Source: JAXMCI01 sp046349435
Lineage (GTDB): Bacteria > Pseudomonadota > Alphaproteobacteria > Dongiales > Dongiaceae
DNA: 64,000 nucleotides
Direction: 5' to 3'
Assembly: GCA_046349435.1 (NCBI GenBank)
Contig: JAXMCI010000002.1
Coordinates: 1 to 64,000 of the forward strand
Position 1 is the first letter of the stretch; each line of letters starts with the position of its first letter. Positions 50,271-59,992 of the stretch are shown piece by piece. The notes beneath the pieces were generated by a model. The model ran no database searches, was not told where the DNA came from, and saw nothing but the letters and a program-made list of their open reading frames with translations. The position numbers and the translations under genes are program-made.

Positions 50271-51551
50271 GTGCCGCGCCGCGGCGTGCTGATCGTCATG
50301 CTGGCGCGGCGCTATGGCGGCGCCGACGCCCGGGTGCTGCGGCTCGCCGCCGCGCTGCATGGCGAGCGGCCCTATGCGGTTGCGGTCCTCGCCGGCTCGC
50401 CGATCCACGAGCGGCTGGCCGCCGCCGCCTTGAACGTCGTCGCGCTGCCCTGCGGACGCGGCGATCCGCGCCTCGTGCCGCGGCTGCTGCGCGAGGCCCG
50501 GCGGCGCCGGCTCGCCGTGATCGACGCCCAGAACCCGCAGTCGCACCTCTGGGGCGCGCTGGCCGGCCGGCTCGGCGGCCTGCCGCTGCGGCTCTGCACC
50601 GTCCACAGCGTGGTGCGCACCAGCGAGCGCAGCGGGCTGCGCGTCCTGCTCTACGAGGCGACGCTGCGGCTGGCCCGCCGTCTCGGCTGCCGCTTCGTCG
50701 CGGTGTCGCCGGCCATCGCCGGCTATCTCGGGGCGCTCGGCATCCCGCCGGACCGCATCGAGGTGATCGCCAACGGCATCGAGTCGCCGCCCGCCGGTCC
50801 GCCGGCCGCGGGGCTCCGGGCGGCGCTGGGCTGGAGCGACGCCTATCTCGTCGCCGCGATCGGCCGGCTCGAGCCGGTCAAGGGCCTGGACGTGCTGCTC
50901 GCCGCGGTCGCGGCGCTCGCCGCGGCCCGACCCCGCCTGCGCTGCCTCGTCGTCGGCGATGGCCGGGAGCGGGCCGCCTTGGAGACTCGGGCGGCCGCGC
51001 TCGGGCTCGCCGGACGCGTGCATTTCGCGGGCTTCCGCCGCGACGTGCCCGCGCTGCTCGCCGAATGCGACCTGCTCTGCCTGCCGTCGCGCTCGGAAGG
51101 GCTGCCCTATGTCGTGCTCGAGGCGATGGCCGCCGGCCGGCCGGTGCTCGCGACGCGCGTCGGCTCGCTGCCCGAGATCCTCTCGCCCGAGATCGCCGCG
51201 CGCATGGTCCCGCCGGGCGACGCCGCGGCGCTGGCCGCGGGCATCGGCTGGTTCATCGACCATCCCGAGGCGGCGGCGGCGCTCGGCCGCGCCGGCCGGG
51301 CGCTGGTCGGCGAGCGCTTCGGCAGCGCCGCGATGATCGCGCGGACCCTGGCCGCCTACGACCGCGACTGCCCCGGCGGCACGGCCGGGCGGCTCGCCTT
51401 CTCCCAGAGCGCGCTCTGGCCGCCGCCGACGAAGCGCAGGAACCCGCCGAGCGCGCCGAGATGGCCGACCGTGAGGTACCAGGCGGCGGCGGGGATGCGC
51501 CAGCGCCGGCCGGCGCGCGCGGCCGCGCCGCCGACCAGCGCGAGGCCGTAG
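50271..51551 (+). CDS. GT4 glycosyltransferase
   Basis: GTG start; 426 aa. GT-B fold with RYGGADARVLRLAAALHGE near the N-terminus, and the C-terminal nucleotide-sugar domain with AIGRLEPVKGLDVLLAAVA, CLPSRSEGLPYVVLEAMAAG and a conserved E-x7-E. The domain ends near LAAYDRDCPGG (about residue 368). The remaining 58 residues lie antisense to the end of the GT2 gene and look like read-through into a frame with no stop. First gene of the exopolysaccharide region. Confidence 0.88.
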   Translation: MPRRGVLIVMLARRYGGADARVLRLAAALHGERPYAVAVLAGSPIHERLAAAALNVVALPCGRGDPRLVPRLLREARRRRLAVIDAQNPQSHLWGALAGRLGGLPLRLCTVHSVVRTSERSGLRVLLYEATLRLARRLGCRFVAVSPAIAGYLGALGIPPDRIEVIANGIESPPAGPPAAGLRAALGWSDAYLVAAIGRLEPVKGLDVLLAAVAALAAARPRLRCLVVGDGRERAALETRAAALGLAGRVHFAGFRRDVPALLAECDLLCLPSRSEGLPYVVLEAMAAGRPVLATRVGSLPEILSPEIAARMVPPGDAAALAAGIGWFIDHPEAAAALGRAGRALVGERFGSAAMIARTLAAYDRDCPGGTAGRLAFSQSALWPPPTKRRNPPSAPRWPTVRYQAAAGMRQRRPARAAAPPTSARP

Positions 51552-52549
51552 AAGCCGAGCTGCGCGGCCAGGGTCGCCTGCAGCAGCGGGGGCATCGGCG
51601 GCCACAGGGCGAGCGCCAGGTTGGCGGCCAGCGCGCCCAGCATCAGGAAGGGCAGCACCAGCCGCAGCAGCTTGTGGCAGAGCAGCATCGCCAGCGGCCC
51701 GGGGCGGCGCCACGGCCACCAGCCGGGATGCGCCAGCAGCTGGTAGCGGCCGGCGGCGATCCGCCGGCGGCGCACCAGCTCGTCGCGCATCGAGGCGCTC
51801 GGCGGCTCCCAGCACAGCGCGCGCGGCTCGTAGAGCACGCGGCGGCCGGCGCGCAGCACGGCGAGCGCGATGAAGGCGTCGTCGTTGACCAGCCCGGCCG
51901 GCAGGGGCGGCAGCAGGGCGCGGCGCACCGCCAGCATCTCGCCGGCCACCGCCACCGTCGAGCCGAGGCGGCTCTCCAGCTGCTTCACCTTCGATTCGTA
52001 GCGCCAGTAGAGCGACTCCCCGGCGCCGGCCGCGCCCGCCGTGCCGGCGGCGGGGCGCACCGTGCGCCGGCCGGTGACGCAGCCGACCGCCGGATCGGCG
52101 AAATGCGCCGCCAGCCGGCGGATCGCGTCGGGCGCGTAGAGCGCGTTGGCGTCGGACAGCACGACGATGTCGGTCGCGGCGGTCGCGGCGCCGCGATTGA
52201 TGGCGTCAGCCTTGCCGCGGCGCTCCGGCCGGTGCAGCCCGACCACGCCGGCCTCCCGGAAGCCCGCCACGATGCCGGGCGTGCCGTCGGTCGAGCCGTC
52301 CGAGACGACGACGATGCCGAGGCCGGGATAGTCGAGGGCGAGGCTGTTGCACAGCTTCTCGCCGATCACCGCCGCCTCGTCATAGGCGGCGATCACCAGG
52401 GTCGCGGTGGGCAGGGCGGCGCCGTCCATGGCCGGCGGCGGCCGGCGCCTCAGCCGGGCGAGCAGCAGGAGCAGCGCGGGATATCCCGCATAGTGGAAGG
52501 CCTGCGCGCCGAGGCACAGCAGGGTGGCGAGGATCAGCGCCGTCCTCAT
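51356..52549 (-). CDS. GT2 glycosyltransferase, membrane-bound
   Basis: Protein of 397 aa. An N-terminal helix (ALILATLLCLGAQAFHYAGY), then the GT-A domain: TATLVIAAYDEAAVIGEKLCN, VVVSDGSTDGTPGI, RRGKADAINRGA, VLSDANALYAPDAI (DxD-like D-A-N), VNDDAFIALAVL and RRRRIAAGRYQLL, the Q-x-x-R-W-like region reading RIAAGRYQLL. Further membrane helices close the protein, as in processive or HasA-like synthases. ATGA overlap with the flippase gene. Confidence 0.9.
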   Translation of the reverse strand: MRTALILATLLCLGAQAFHYAGYPALLLLLARLRRRPPPAMDGAALPTATLVIAAYDEAAVIGEKLCNSLALDYPGLGIVVVSDGSTDGTPGIVAGFREAGVVGLHRPERRGKADAINRGAATAATDIVVLSDANALYAPDAIRRLAAHFADPAVGCVTGRRTVRPAAGTAGAAGAGESLYWRYESKVKQLESRLGSTVAVAGEMLAVRRALLPPLPAGLVNDDAFIALAVLRAGRRVLYEPRALCWEPPSASMRDELVRRRRIAAGRYQLLAHPGWWPWRRPGPLAMLLCHKLLRLVLPFLMLGALAANLALALWPPMPPLLQATLAAQLGFYGLALVGGAAARAGRRWRIPAAAWYLTVGHLGALGGFLRFVGGGQSALWEKASRPAVPPGQSRS

Positions 52550-54012
52550 GCCGAGCGGCGCAGCAGCTGGGGCAGCAGCAGCCGCAGCTCGGCCGCCGCG
52601 CGGCGCAGGTCGGGGCCGGCCAGCAGCAGGGCGGCGGCGCCGTAGATCAGCGCGCCGCCGAGGATCGAGACGGACAGGATCGCCATCGGCGGCCAGCCGG
52701 CGAGCGCGTGGCGCAGCGCCGCGACGCCGGCGGCCATCAGCCCCGACGCCGCGAAGGGCGCGGCGAACAGCCCGGCATAGAAGCCGCGCGGCAGCGCCAG
52801 GAAGCGCCGCACCACCCAGAGCCGGATGATCGCGGTCAGCGACAGCGCGATGAGGTAGGCGAGCGCGATCCACAGCGCCTGGCGCGAGACGACGCCGAGG
52901 AGCACGACGAGCGGGAAGCTGTAGAGCGCCTCGAGCAGCACCAGCCTGGTCGGGATGTCCGGCCGCCCGATCGCCTTCAGCACGTCGCCCGCGCTCCAGG
53001 GCAGCGAGGCGGCGACCCCGACCAGCGCCAGCACCTGGACCAGCGGCACGGCGGGCGCCCAGCGCGCGCCGAAGACCACCGGCACCAGCTCCGGGGCGAC
53101 CAGCGCCAGCCCGACCCCGGCCGGGACGATGGCCAGCGCGGTGTAGCGGGTCGCCTGGCGGTAGGCCGCCGTCAGCCGCGCCCGGTCGTCGGCGATCCGC
53201 GCATAGGCCGGGAACAGCACCTGGGTCAGCACCTGGTTGAAGTTGGCGATGGCGATCTCCGGGATGCGGGCCGCCATGTAGTAGAAGGCGAGCTGGACCG
53301 GGCCGAGCAGGATGGCGATCAGCAGCTGGTCGGCGCGCTCCAGCAGCACGTCGAGCAGCCGCACCGTCAGCACGTGCACGCCGTAGCCGAGCAGGGCGCG
53401 GGCGCGGGCGGCGACGAAGCGCCGCCGCGGCCGCCAGGGCAGCAGCAGCCAGCGGCCCCAGGTCCGGCCGGCGGCGCCGGCGATCAGGCCGGCCACGATG
53501 CTCCACAGCCCGCAGCCGGCGAAGGCGAGCCCCAGCGTGACCGCGGTGCGGCCGAGCGCCGCCAGGAAGTCCGCGGCGTAGCAGCGGCGGAACGACAGCG
53601 CGCGCTGCAGCAGGCCGTCATGGGTGACGGCCAGCGCGTTGATCACCGGCACGATCGCCATGGCGCGCAGCACGCCGGTCGTGCGCGGATCGTCGATCAG
53701 CGCGGCGGCGGCCGGCGCCAGCAGCAGCAGCGCCAGCCCCTGCAGCACGCCCATCGCCACGTTGATGGCGAAGGCGGTGTCGGCGGCCTCGCCGCCCTCG
53801 TCGGCGTCGTAGATCAGCGCGTCCTTGACGCCGAGGTCGCGCACCGCGTCGATCAAGCCGACCACCACCAGCGCGAAGGCGATGACGCCGAAATCCGCCG
53901 GGAACAGCAGCCGGGCCAGCACCGCGGTGGTGAGCAGGTTGAGCAGCTTCTGCCCGAGGAAGGCGCCATAGGCCCAGGCGATGCCGATTCCCGCGCGCCG
54001 GCCGAGGCTCAT
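52546..54012 (-). CDS. Wzx-type polysaccharide flippase (MOP superfamily)
   Basis: Protein of 488 aa with about 14 membrane helices. Family features are GIAWAYGAFLGQKLLNLLTTAVLARLL at the N-terminus, the paired VIALVVVGLIDAVRDLGVKDALIY, and FNQVLTQVLFPAYARIADD. It moves undecaprenyl-linked repeat units across the inner membrane. Translationally coupled by ATGA to the deacetylase upstream and to GT2 downstream, so the three act in one pathway. Confidence 0.9.
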   Translation of the reverse strand: MSLGRRAGIGIAWAYGAFLGQKLLNLLTTAVLARLLFPADFGVIAFALVVVGLIDAVRDLGVKDALIYDADEGGEAADTAFAINVAMGVLQGLALLLLAPAAAALIDDPRTTGVLRAMAIVPVINALAVTHDGLLQRALSFRRCYAADFLAALGRTAVTLGLAFAGCGLWSIVAGLIAGAAGRTWGRWLLLPWRPRRRFVAARARALLGYGVHVLTVRLLDVLLERADQLLIAILLGPVQLAFYYMAARIPEIAIANFNQVLTQVLFPAYARIADDRARLTAAYRQATRYTALAIVPAGVGLALVAPELVPVVFGARWAPAVPLVQVLALVGVAASLPWSAGDVLKAIGRPDIPTRLVLLEALYSFPLVVLLGVVSRQALWIALAYLIALSLTAIIRLWVVRRFLALPRGFYAGLFAAPFAASGLMAAGVAALRHALAGWPPMAILSVSILGGALIYGAAALLLAGPDLRRAAAELRLLLPQLLRRSA

Positions 54013-55094
54013 CCCGGCCTGCCCTGTGCCGGCCTGCCCCGGGCCGGCCGCAGCGCGGCGGCCAGCCGTGCCGTGCCGCTGACCTTGGCGGCGAAGCGGG
54101 GCAGGTCGTCGCGCCGGCCGATGAAGATGCGCCGGATCCGCAGCGGCCGGCGGCGCACCGCGGCGAGCGATTGCGGGCCCTCGACCAGGGTGAAGCCGGC
54201 GGGGATGCCGAGCCGGCGCAGCACCGCCTCGTGGCTCTCGTCGAAATCGCCGATCCCGCCATTGGGGTAGGCGAAGGCGGTCACCGGCCGGCCGGTGCGC
54301 TCGGCGATCAGCGCCGCCGAGGCGGCGATCTCGGCCTCGGCCTCGGCTGCCGGCCGGCGCGACAGGATGGCGTGGCGCCGCGTATGGGCGCCGATCTCGA
54401 CGCCGCCGCGCTGCAGGGTGCGGACCTCGTCCCAGGTGAGATGCAGCCCGGCATGGGCCGCCGCCGGCAGCCGGACGGCGAGCGCCTCGAGCAGCCGGCC
54501 GAGCATCGCCTGGCGCTCGGCGTCGGGCAGCGCCTTGGCCGCCCGCACCCAGCGCTCGGCCAGCGCCGCGCGCCCGGCCGCGTCGTGCCAGCGGCAGGCG
54601 CCGAGCAGCGGCAGCACGGCCCCCAGGCCCGTGGCGTGGCCGAGGGCCCAGGCCACCTGGTCCCAGTAGAAGGCCTGCCCGAGCTCGACGCAGTCGGTGG
54701 CGAGGAACAGCACGGCGGGCAGCCCGGCCGCGCGCAGGATCGGCAGCGCCTCGGTCAGGTTGTCGCGATAGCCGTCGTCGAAGGTGATCAGCGCGGGATG
54801 GCGCGGCAGCCGGCCCCGTCCCTCCAGCCAGGCGATCAGGTCGCCGAGCGCGATGACGTCGAAGCGCCGGCGGAGATGGGCCATCTGGGCGGCGAACCGC
54901 TCGGGCGTCGCGCTGATGTTGGAGGCGAGCGTGACGCCGTCCTGGTCGCCGGGCTCGCAGATCCGGTGATAGGCCAGGACCGTGAGGCGGCGCGCCCAGA
55001 GGCGGTGCACCGCGCCGACGACCCCGAGCCGCCCGAGCCACGCCGGCATGGCGGGCCGTCGGCTGCCGTCGCCGGCCCGCCTCGCCGTCCCCAT
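54009..55094 (-). CDS. Polysaccharide deacetylase (NodB homology)
   Basis: Protein of 361 aa. CE4 motifs are intact: TFDDGYRDN (metal and base aspartates) and GAHTRRH for the zinc histidines, with later ALRRLGIPAGF. No signal peptide, so it may act on cytoplasmic lipid-linked sugars or at the membrane. The ATG at 55094 has GGAGG 9 nt upstream; an ATG at 55049 would drop 15 residues. The product would be a de-N-acetylated sugar, giving the polymer a positive charge. Confidence 0.9.
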   Translation of the reverse strand: MGTARRAGDGSRRPAMPAWLGRLGVVGAVHRLWARRLTVLAYHRICEPGDQDGVTLASNISATPERFAAQMAHLRRRFDVIALGDLIAWLEGRGRLPRHPALITFDDGYRDNLTEALPILRAAGLPAVLFLATDCVELGQAFYWDQVAWALGHATGLGAVLPLLGACRWHDAAGRAALAERWVRAAKALPDAERQAMLGRLLEALAVRLPAAAHAGLHLTWDEVRTLQRGGVEIGAHTRRHAILSRRPAAEAEAEIAASAALIAERTGRPVTAFAYPNGGIGDFDESHEAVLRRLGIPAGFTLVEGPQSLAAVRRRPLRIRRIFIGRRDDLPRFAAKVSGTARLAAALRPARGRPAQGRPG

Positions 55095-55205
55095 CCCCCT
55101 CGTCCTCCGGTCGGCCTGCGATCTTCTAGCGGCGCGCGGCGACCAGCGTCAATTGCGGCGCCGCCGGCTTGACAGCGCCGGACGGCGCGCTGCTTGGTAG
55201 GCGCC

Positions 55206-56318
55206 ATGCGCGTGCTGATGATGCTCTCCGGGCTCGGCATGGGCGGGGCGGAGCGCAACGTCGTGTCGCTGCTGCCGCGGCTGGCTTCGGCCGGGGCCGA
55301 GGTCGCCCTGGCGACGCTCGGCAGCCGGCGCGACGGCCGCCTCGCCGCCGAGCTCGCCGCGTCGGCGATCGAGCGCATCGACCTCGACGCGCCGCGGCTG
55401 CTGCACTGGCCGGCGCATCGCCGGCTGGTCGCGCTGCTCGGCGAGCGGCGCTTCGACCTCGTCCATGCCCAGGACCAGTACGCGATCCTCACCGGCGCGG
55501 CCGCCTGCTGGCGCACCGGCGACCGCTTCGTGCTGACCCGGCACGTGCTGGAGGAGCCGCAGGACAGCTGGCGGCGCCGGGTGCGGGCACGGCTCGTCCT
55601 CGCCGCGGCCCGCGGCAGCACCCGGGTCGTCGCCGTGTCGGAGGCCGTGCGCGACCGCTTCCGCCGCCAGGCCCGCCTCGCCGCGGACCGGATCGAGGTC
55701 ATCCACAACGGCATCGAGGTCGAGCGCTTCGCCGGCGGCGCGCGCGAGGCGACGCGGGCGCGGCTCGGCTGGGGGCCGCGGGACCGGGTCGCCCTGCTGG
55801 TCGCCGTGCTGCGCCCGGGCAAGGGCCACGCGCTGCTGCTCGACGCGGCCCCGGCGCTGGCTGGTGCCGTTCCCGGCCTCAGGCTCGCCTTCGCCGGCGG
55901 CGGGCCGCTGGCGGCCGAGCTGCGGCAGCGGGCGGGCGCGGCGGCGGTGCCGGTCGAGCTGCTCGGCGAGCGCGCCGACATCCCGGACCTGATGGCGGCG
56001 GCCGATGCGGTCGTGCTGCCCTCGAGCAGCGAAGGCCTGCCGACCGTGCTGATCGAGGCCGGCGCCGCCGGGCGGCCGGTGGTGGCGACCCGCACCGGCG
56101 GCGCGCCGGAGATCGTGCTCGACGGGCGCACCGGCTTTCTCGTCCCGGTCGGCGATGCCGGCGCCTTCGTCGAGCGGCTCGCGGCGGTGCTCGCCCAGCC
56201 GGGGCTGGCGGCCGGGCTCGGCGCGGCGGCCCGGGCGCACGTCGCCGCGGCCTACTCGATCGAGGCGCAGGCGCGGCGCACCCTCGCCCTCTCCGAGGCG
56301 GTGCTGGCCCGGCGATGA
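55206..56318 (+). CDS. GT4 glycosyltransferase
   Basis: Protein of 370 aa, GT-B fold. The N-terminal glycine loop reads LSGLGMGGAERNVVSLLPRL; the C-terminal domain shows VAVLRPGKGHALLLDAAPAL, VVLPSSSEGLPTVLIEAGAAG (E-x7-E), and TGGAPEIVLDGRTGFLV. It is divergent from the deacetylase gene by about 110 bp and overlaps the next glycosyltransferase by 4 nt (ATGA), making an operon. The donor sugar is unknown. Confidence 0.93.
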   Translation: MRVLMMLSGLGMGGAERNVVSLLPRLASAGAEVALATLGSRRDGRLAAELAASAIERIDLDAPRLLHWPAHRRLVALLGERRFDLVHAQDQYAILTGAAACWRTGDRFVLTRHVLEEPQDSWRRRVRARLVLAAARGSTRVVAVSEAVRDRFRRQARLAADRIEVIHNGIEVERFAGGAREATRARLGWGPRDRVALLVAVLRPGKGHALLLDAAPALAGAVPGLRLAFAGGGPLAAELRQRAGAAAVPVELLGERADIPDLMAAADAVVLPSSSEGLPTVLIEAGAAGRPVVATRTGGAPEIVLDGRTGFLVPVGDAGAFVERLAAVLAQPGLAAGLGAAARAHVAAAYSIEAQARRTLALSEAVLARR

Positions 56319-57511
56319 AGCTGCTCTACAGCCTGCCGCACCCGACCGACCGGCTGGAGACGGGGCGGGCCGGGCACCTGATCCGGGCAGCCGCGCTGGT
56401 CCAGGCGCTGCGCGCGGCCGGGCACGAGGTGCGCTGCCACGAGGCGGCCGCGGCACCGGCGCTGGCCGGCGCCGCGCAGGGCTATCGCCGCCTGCTCAAG
56501 CGGCTGGCCGCCGGGCCGCTGACCGCGCCGGCGACCCTGCTGCTGCGCGATGCCGGGCGGGCGCTGCTGGGGCGTGGCGCCGCCGGGCGGCTGGCCGCCA
56601 TCGCCGCCGATTGGCGCCCCGACGCGATCCTCGAGACGCATGTCGAGCTCGCCATGGCCGGCGCCGTCGCGGCGCGCCGCACCGGCGTGCCGCTGGTGCT
56701 CGACGACGTCTCGCCGATCGGCGAGGAGGCGGCCCATTACGGCGGCGGCTCGGTGGCCCGCGCGCGCGCCGCCTTCCGCCGGGTCTGCGCGGCGGCCGGC
56801 CTGCTCGTCGCGGTGACGCCGCAGATCCGCGCGCTGCTGCAGGCCGAGGGCATCGCGGCGGAGCGCATCCTGCTGCTCGAGAACGGCGTCGACCCGGCGC
56901 TCTTCCATCCCGGCATCGACGGCGGCGCCTGCCGTGCCGCGCTCGGCCTGCCGGCCGCCGCGGTGGTGCTGGTCTATGTCGGCTCCTTCCAGCCGTTCCA
57001 CGGCGTGCCGCTGCTGCTCGAATCGCTCGCGGCGCTGCCGGCCGACGGGCTCCGCCTGCTGCTGGTCGGCGACGGGCCGGCCGCCGCCGAGTGCCGGCGG
57101 CGCGCCGCGACGCTCGGCCTCGGCGACCGGGTCCTGTTCACCGGGCGGGTGCCCTACGAGGCGGTGGCGGCGACCATCGCGGCGGCCGACATCGCGGTGG
57201 TGCCGGCGAGCAACGACTACGGCGATTCGATGAAGCTGCGCGACTACATGGCGGTCGGCCGCCCGGTGCTGGCGCCCGACCAGCCGACCATCGCGCGGGT
57301 CGTCGAGCACGAGCGCACCGGCCTGCTCTTCGCGCGCGACGACCCGGCGGCGCTGGCCGCGGCGATCGCGCGCCTCGCCGGCGACCCGGCGCTGCGCCGG
57401 CGCCTCGGCCGCGCCGCCGCGGCGGAGGCGGTCCGGCACAGCTGGGCCAGCCGCGCCGAGGCGCTGGCCGGGGCCATCCGGGGCCTCAGGCCGGCCGCAG
57501 CGCAGCGCTGA
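56315..57511 (+). CDS. GT4 glycosyltransferase
   Basis: Protein of 398 aa of the same superfamily. The N-terminus, SLPHPTDRLETGRAGHLIRA, and a middle ENGVDPALFHPGIDGG precede VYVGSFQPFHGVPLLLESLA, LFTGRVPYEAVAATIAAADI and a terminal glycosyltransferase family 1 domain with MKLRDYMAVGRPVLAP. It overlaps the end of the converging deacetylase gene by 26 nt. It probably adds a different sugar of the repeat unit from that added by its neighbour. Confidence 0.92.
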   Translation: MKLLYSLPHPTDRLETGRAGHLIRAAALVQALRAAGHEVRCHEAAAAPALAGAAQGYRRLLKRLAAGPLTAPATLLLRDAGRALLGRGAAGRLAAIAADWRPDAILETHVELAMAGAVAARRTGVPLVLDDVSPIGEEAAHYGGGSVARARAAFRRVCAAAGLLVAVTPQIRALLQAEGIAAERILLLENGVDPALFHPGIDGGACRAALGLPAAAVVLVYVGSFQPFHGVPLLLESLAALPADGLRLLLVGDGPAAAECRRRAATLGLGDRVLFTGRVPYEAVAATIAAADIAVVPASNDYGDSMKLRDYMAVGRPVLAPDQPTIARVVEHERTGLLFARDDPAALAAAIARLAGDPALRRRLGRAAAAEAVRHSWASRAEALAGAIRGLRPAAAQR

Positions 57512-58487
57512 GCAGCGGCCGGGCGAACAGGCCGATGGGCAGGCCGGGGGCCGTCTCGGCGCGCTCCAGCCGGTGCGGCGGCGTTCCCCACGGGCTGAGG
57601 CCGTCGGTGCCGAGCAGGCAGGAGAGCACGCGGCAATCGGCCAGCGCCGCCTCGCGCGCCGGCGGCAGGCGCTGCCCGAAGGGGTAGGCGAAGGGCACGG
57701 CGGCGTAGCCGAAGCGCTCGCAGAGCAGCGCCGCCGGGGCGACGATCTCGCTCTCGATCTCGGCGTCGCCGAGGGCGGCGCAGTTGGGATGCGAGCGGGA
57801 ATGCGAGCCGATGCGATGGCCGGCCGCGACCCAGCGGTCGAGCTCGGCCCAGCCGGCATAGGGCCGCCAGGCCTGCAGCAGCTCGGCCACCGGCGGCATG
57901 GCGCAATCCCGCCAGAGCTGGTCGGCGAGCTCCTCCTTGCGGGCGGCGGGCCACAGCCAGGCGGCGCGGGTATGGCGGTCGGGCCGGAGGATCGGCCGGC
58001 CGCTGCCGGTGCGCGCGACCAGCCGGTTGAAGGCCGCCACGAAGCGCTCGCCGCGGGCGGCGGCGATGGCCGCCAGCTTGTGCTGCCACAGCAGGTCGGG
58101 ATTGCCGATCGCGGCGGTGGCGACCAGCATGGTGGCGCGGACCGCGAACTCGCCCAGGATGTCGAGCAGCGCGCCGTCGCCGAGCGCCAGCCCGTCGTCG
58201 AAGGTCACCGCCAGCCGCGGCCGGCCGGCGGCGGCCGGCGGCGGGCCGGAGAGCAGCGTGTCGAGCGGCACGAAGTCGAAGATGCGGGCGAGGCGGGCGA
58301 GATCGGCGCGCAGCCGCTCCGGTCGCTCGGCGACGAAGATCCGGCGGACCCGATCGTCGCCGTCGCGCACGCCGTGATAGCAGAGGATGTTCAGCCGGCG
58401 GCGGTAGAAGGCGTCGAGCGCGCGGCGCTCGGCCAGCCCGCGCGCCGCGCGGCCGAGCAGCGCGAGAGCGAGCCGCGGGGCGCGCAT
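57486..58487 (-). CDS. Polysaccharide deacetylase (NodB homology), second copy
   Basis: Protein of 333 aa from the ATG at 58487. CE4 motifs are present: VTFDDGLALGDG and GSHSRSHPNCAALG. It is not a close paralogue of the protein at 54009-55094 (different insert regions), so the two probably act on different residues or steps. No signal peptide. It is the last gene of the minus-strand run from the sugar transferase and lies 17 nt after the chain-length gene. Confidence 0.88.
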   Translation of the reverse strand: MRAPRLALALLGRAARGLAERRALDAFYRRRLNILCYHGVRDGDDRVRRIFVAERPERLRADLARLARIFDFVPLDTLLSGPPPAAAGRPRLAVTFDDGLALGDGALLDILGEFAVRATMLVATAAIGNPDLLWQHKLAAIAAARGERFVAAFNRLVARTGSGRPILRPDRHTRAAWLWPAARKEELADQLWRDCAMPPVAELLQAWRPYAGWAELDRWVAAGHRIGSHSRSHPNCAALGDAEIESEIVAPAALLCERFGYAAVPFAYPFGQRLPPAREAALADCRVLSCLLGTDGLSPWGTPPHRLERAETAPGLPIGLFARPLLSAALRPA

Positions 58488-58504
58488 GCGTGCCGCGAAC
58501 GCGC

Positions 58505-59992
58505 CTAGAGAACGCCGGCCCGGCCGCTGCCGTCGGCGGCCGCGCCGGCGCGGCGCCGCGACCGGCCCGGGCCGCGCTCGCGCCACAGCGCGATGGCCGC
58601 GCCGGCCAGCGCGCCCAGCAGCCCGGCCACCGCGATGCGCAGCGCCGCGCTCGAGCCGGCCGGGCTGGCGGGCGGCCCCGGCGGCTCGGCCAGACGCAGA
58701 TTGTCCGTGCCGGACTTGTCGAGGATGGCGGTGGCGCTGCGGTCGGCGGCCTTGGCGGCGAAGCCGTCATAGGCGGCGCGGGCATGGGCGACGTCGCTCT
58801 GCAGGTCGTCGAGGCGCGGCTTCAGCGCCTGCAGGGCCGCCAGCCGCCGGCTTGCCGCCTCGAGACGCCGCTCCTCCTCGGTCCGCTCGGCCGTGACGCG
58901 GGCGATCGTGCCGCGCAGCTCGCTGCGGTCGGCGGCGAGCTGGCGATAGGCCGTCTGGTCCTCGGCCGACAGGCCCTGCTCGCGCTGGCCGCGCATCTGC
59001 TCGACCGCGTCGCGCAGCTTCTCCACCTCGCCGCGCAGCAGGGAGGCGAGGTAGCTGGTGTCCGGGATGCCGGCCATCAGCGCCGCGTCGGCGATCTGGC
59101 GCTCGAGCAGCCGCTGCTCGGCCTCGCGCACCGCGGCCGGCTCGGCCGCGGTGAACAGGGCGGGGTCGCCGAGCAGCGTCCGCAGCCTCGCCTCGAGCGC
59201 CGCGACGGCGGCCTGCAGCGCGGCCAGCCGGCGCTCGCTCGCCGCCACCGCGACGGCGAGCTCGCCGCTCTCCTTCGCGGCAGCGGCCAGCTGCTCCTCG
59301 AGGTCGTAGAGCTGGCTCGACTGGCGGAAGGCGAGCAGCGCCTGCTCGGCCGCCGCGACCGCGGCCCGGGCGCCTGCCAGCTGGGCGTCGATCGTCGCCG
59401 GATCGATCTCGGCATAGAGCTGGCGCCGCTTCTTCGCCGCCGCCTCGAGCAATTGCTGCAGCACCCGGGTGGCCAGCGCCGGATCGGCATTGCGGTAGCT
59501 GAGGTCGATGATGCTCGCCTCGCGCGAGGCGGTGATGGTGAGGTCGCGGTCGAGCCGCGCCGTCGCCCGGTCGAGCGGCGAGCGGGACGGCCGCGGCGCG
59601 GCGCCGAGAATGTGGCGGGCCCAGCCGGCCAGGCCCTCCCCGCCGCCGGCGCCGCCGACATCGGGATAGAGCAGCTCGGGCCCGATCGCCGCCACGACCG
59701 CGCGCTTCAGGTCGTCGGCGGCCAGGATGCGCACCTCGGTGTTGACCGCCGTATCGAGGCTGGAGGGAGTCCAGGTCCAGCCGTCGCCGACCTCCGGCCG
59801 ATAGGCGTATTCGCGGCCGAACCGCACCAGCAGGGTGGCGCGCGACTCGTAGACCGGGCTGGACAGGAGCTGCAGCGCGGCGGCGACCAGCACCGCGAGG
59901 ATCGCGGTGGCCAGGATCACCGGCCATTGCCGGCCGATCAGCGCCAGCCACCGCGCGGCCGGCCAGTCCGCGGCTTCGCCCGGGCGGCTCAT
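58505..59992 (-). CDS. Polysaccharide chain-length determinant (Wzz/GumC-type)
   Basis: Protein of 495 aa with a membrane helix near the N-terminus (VILATAILAVLVAAALQLL, about 25-43) and a second near the C-terminus (ALRIAVAGLLGALAGAAIAL), enclosing a long periplasmic coiled region. The N-terminal Wzz domain is recognisable (YESRATLLVRFGREYAYRP). No tyrosine kinase domain is attached and no BY-kinase gene is adjacent. It sets or modulates polymer length. ATGA overlap with the ligase gene. Confidence 0.88.
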   Translation of the reverse strand: MSRPGEAADWPAARWLALIGRQWPVILATAILAVLVAAALQLLSSPVYESRATLLVRFGREYAYRPEVGDGWTWTPSSLDTAVNTEVRILAADDLKRAVVAAIGPELLYPDVGGAGGGEGLAGWARHILGAAPRPSRSPLDRATARLDRDLTITASREASIIDLSYRNADPALATRVLQQLLEAAAKKRRQLYAEIDPATIDAQLAGARAAVAAAEQALLAFRQSSQLYDLEEQLAAAAKESGELAVAVAASERRLAALQAAVAALEARLRTLLGDPALFTAAEPAAVREAEQRLLERQIADAALMAGIPDTSYLASLLRGEVEKLRDAVEQMRGQREQGLSAEDQTAYRQLAADRSELRGTIARVTAERTEEERRLEAASRRLAALQALKPRLDDLQSDVAHARAAYDGFAAKAADRSATAILDKSGTDNLRLAEPPGPPASPAGSSAALRIAVAGLLGALAGAAIALWRERGPGRSRRRAGAAADGSGRAGVL

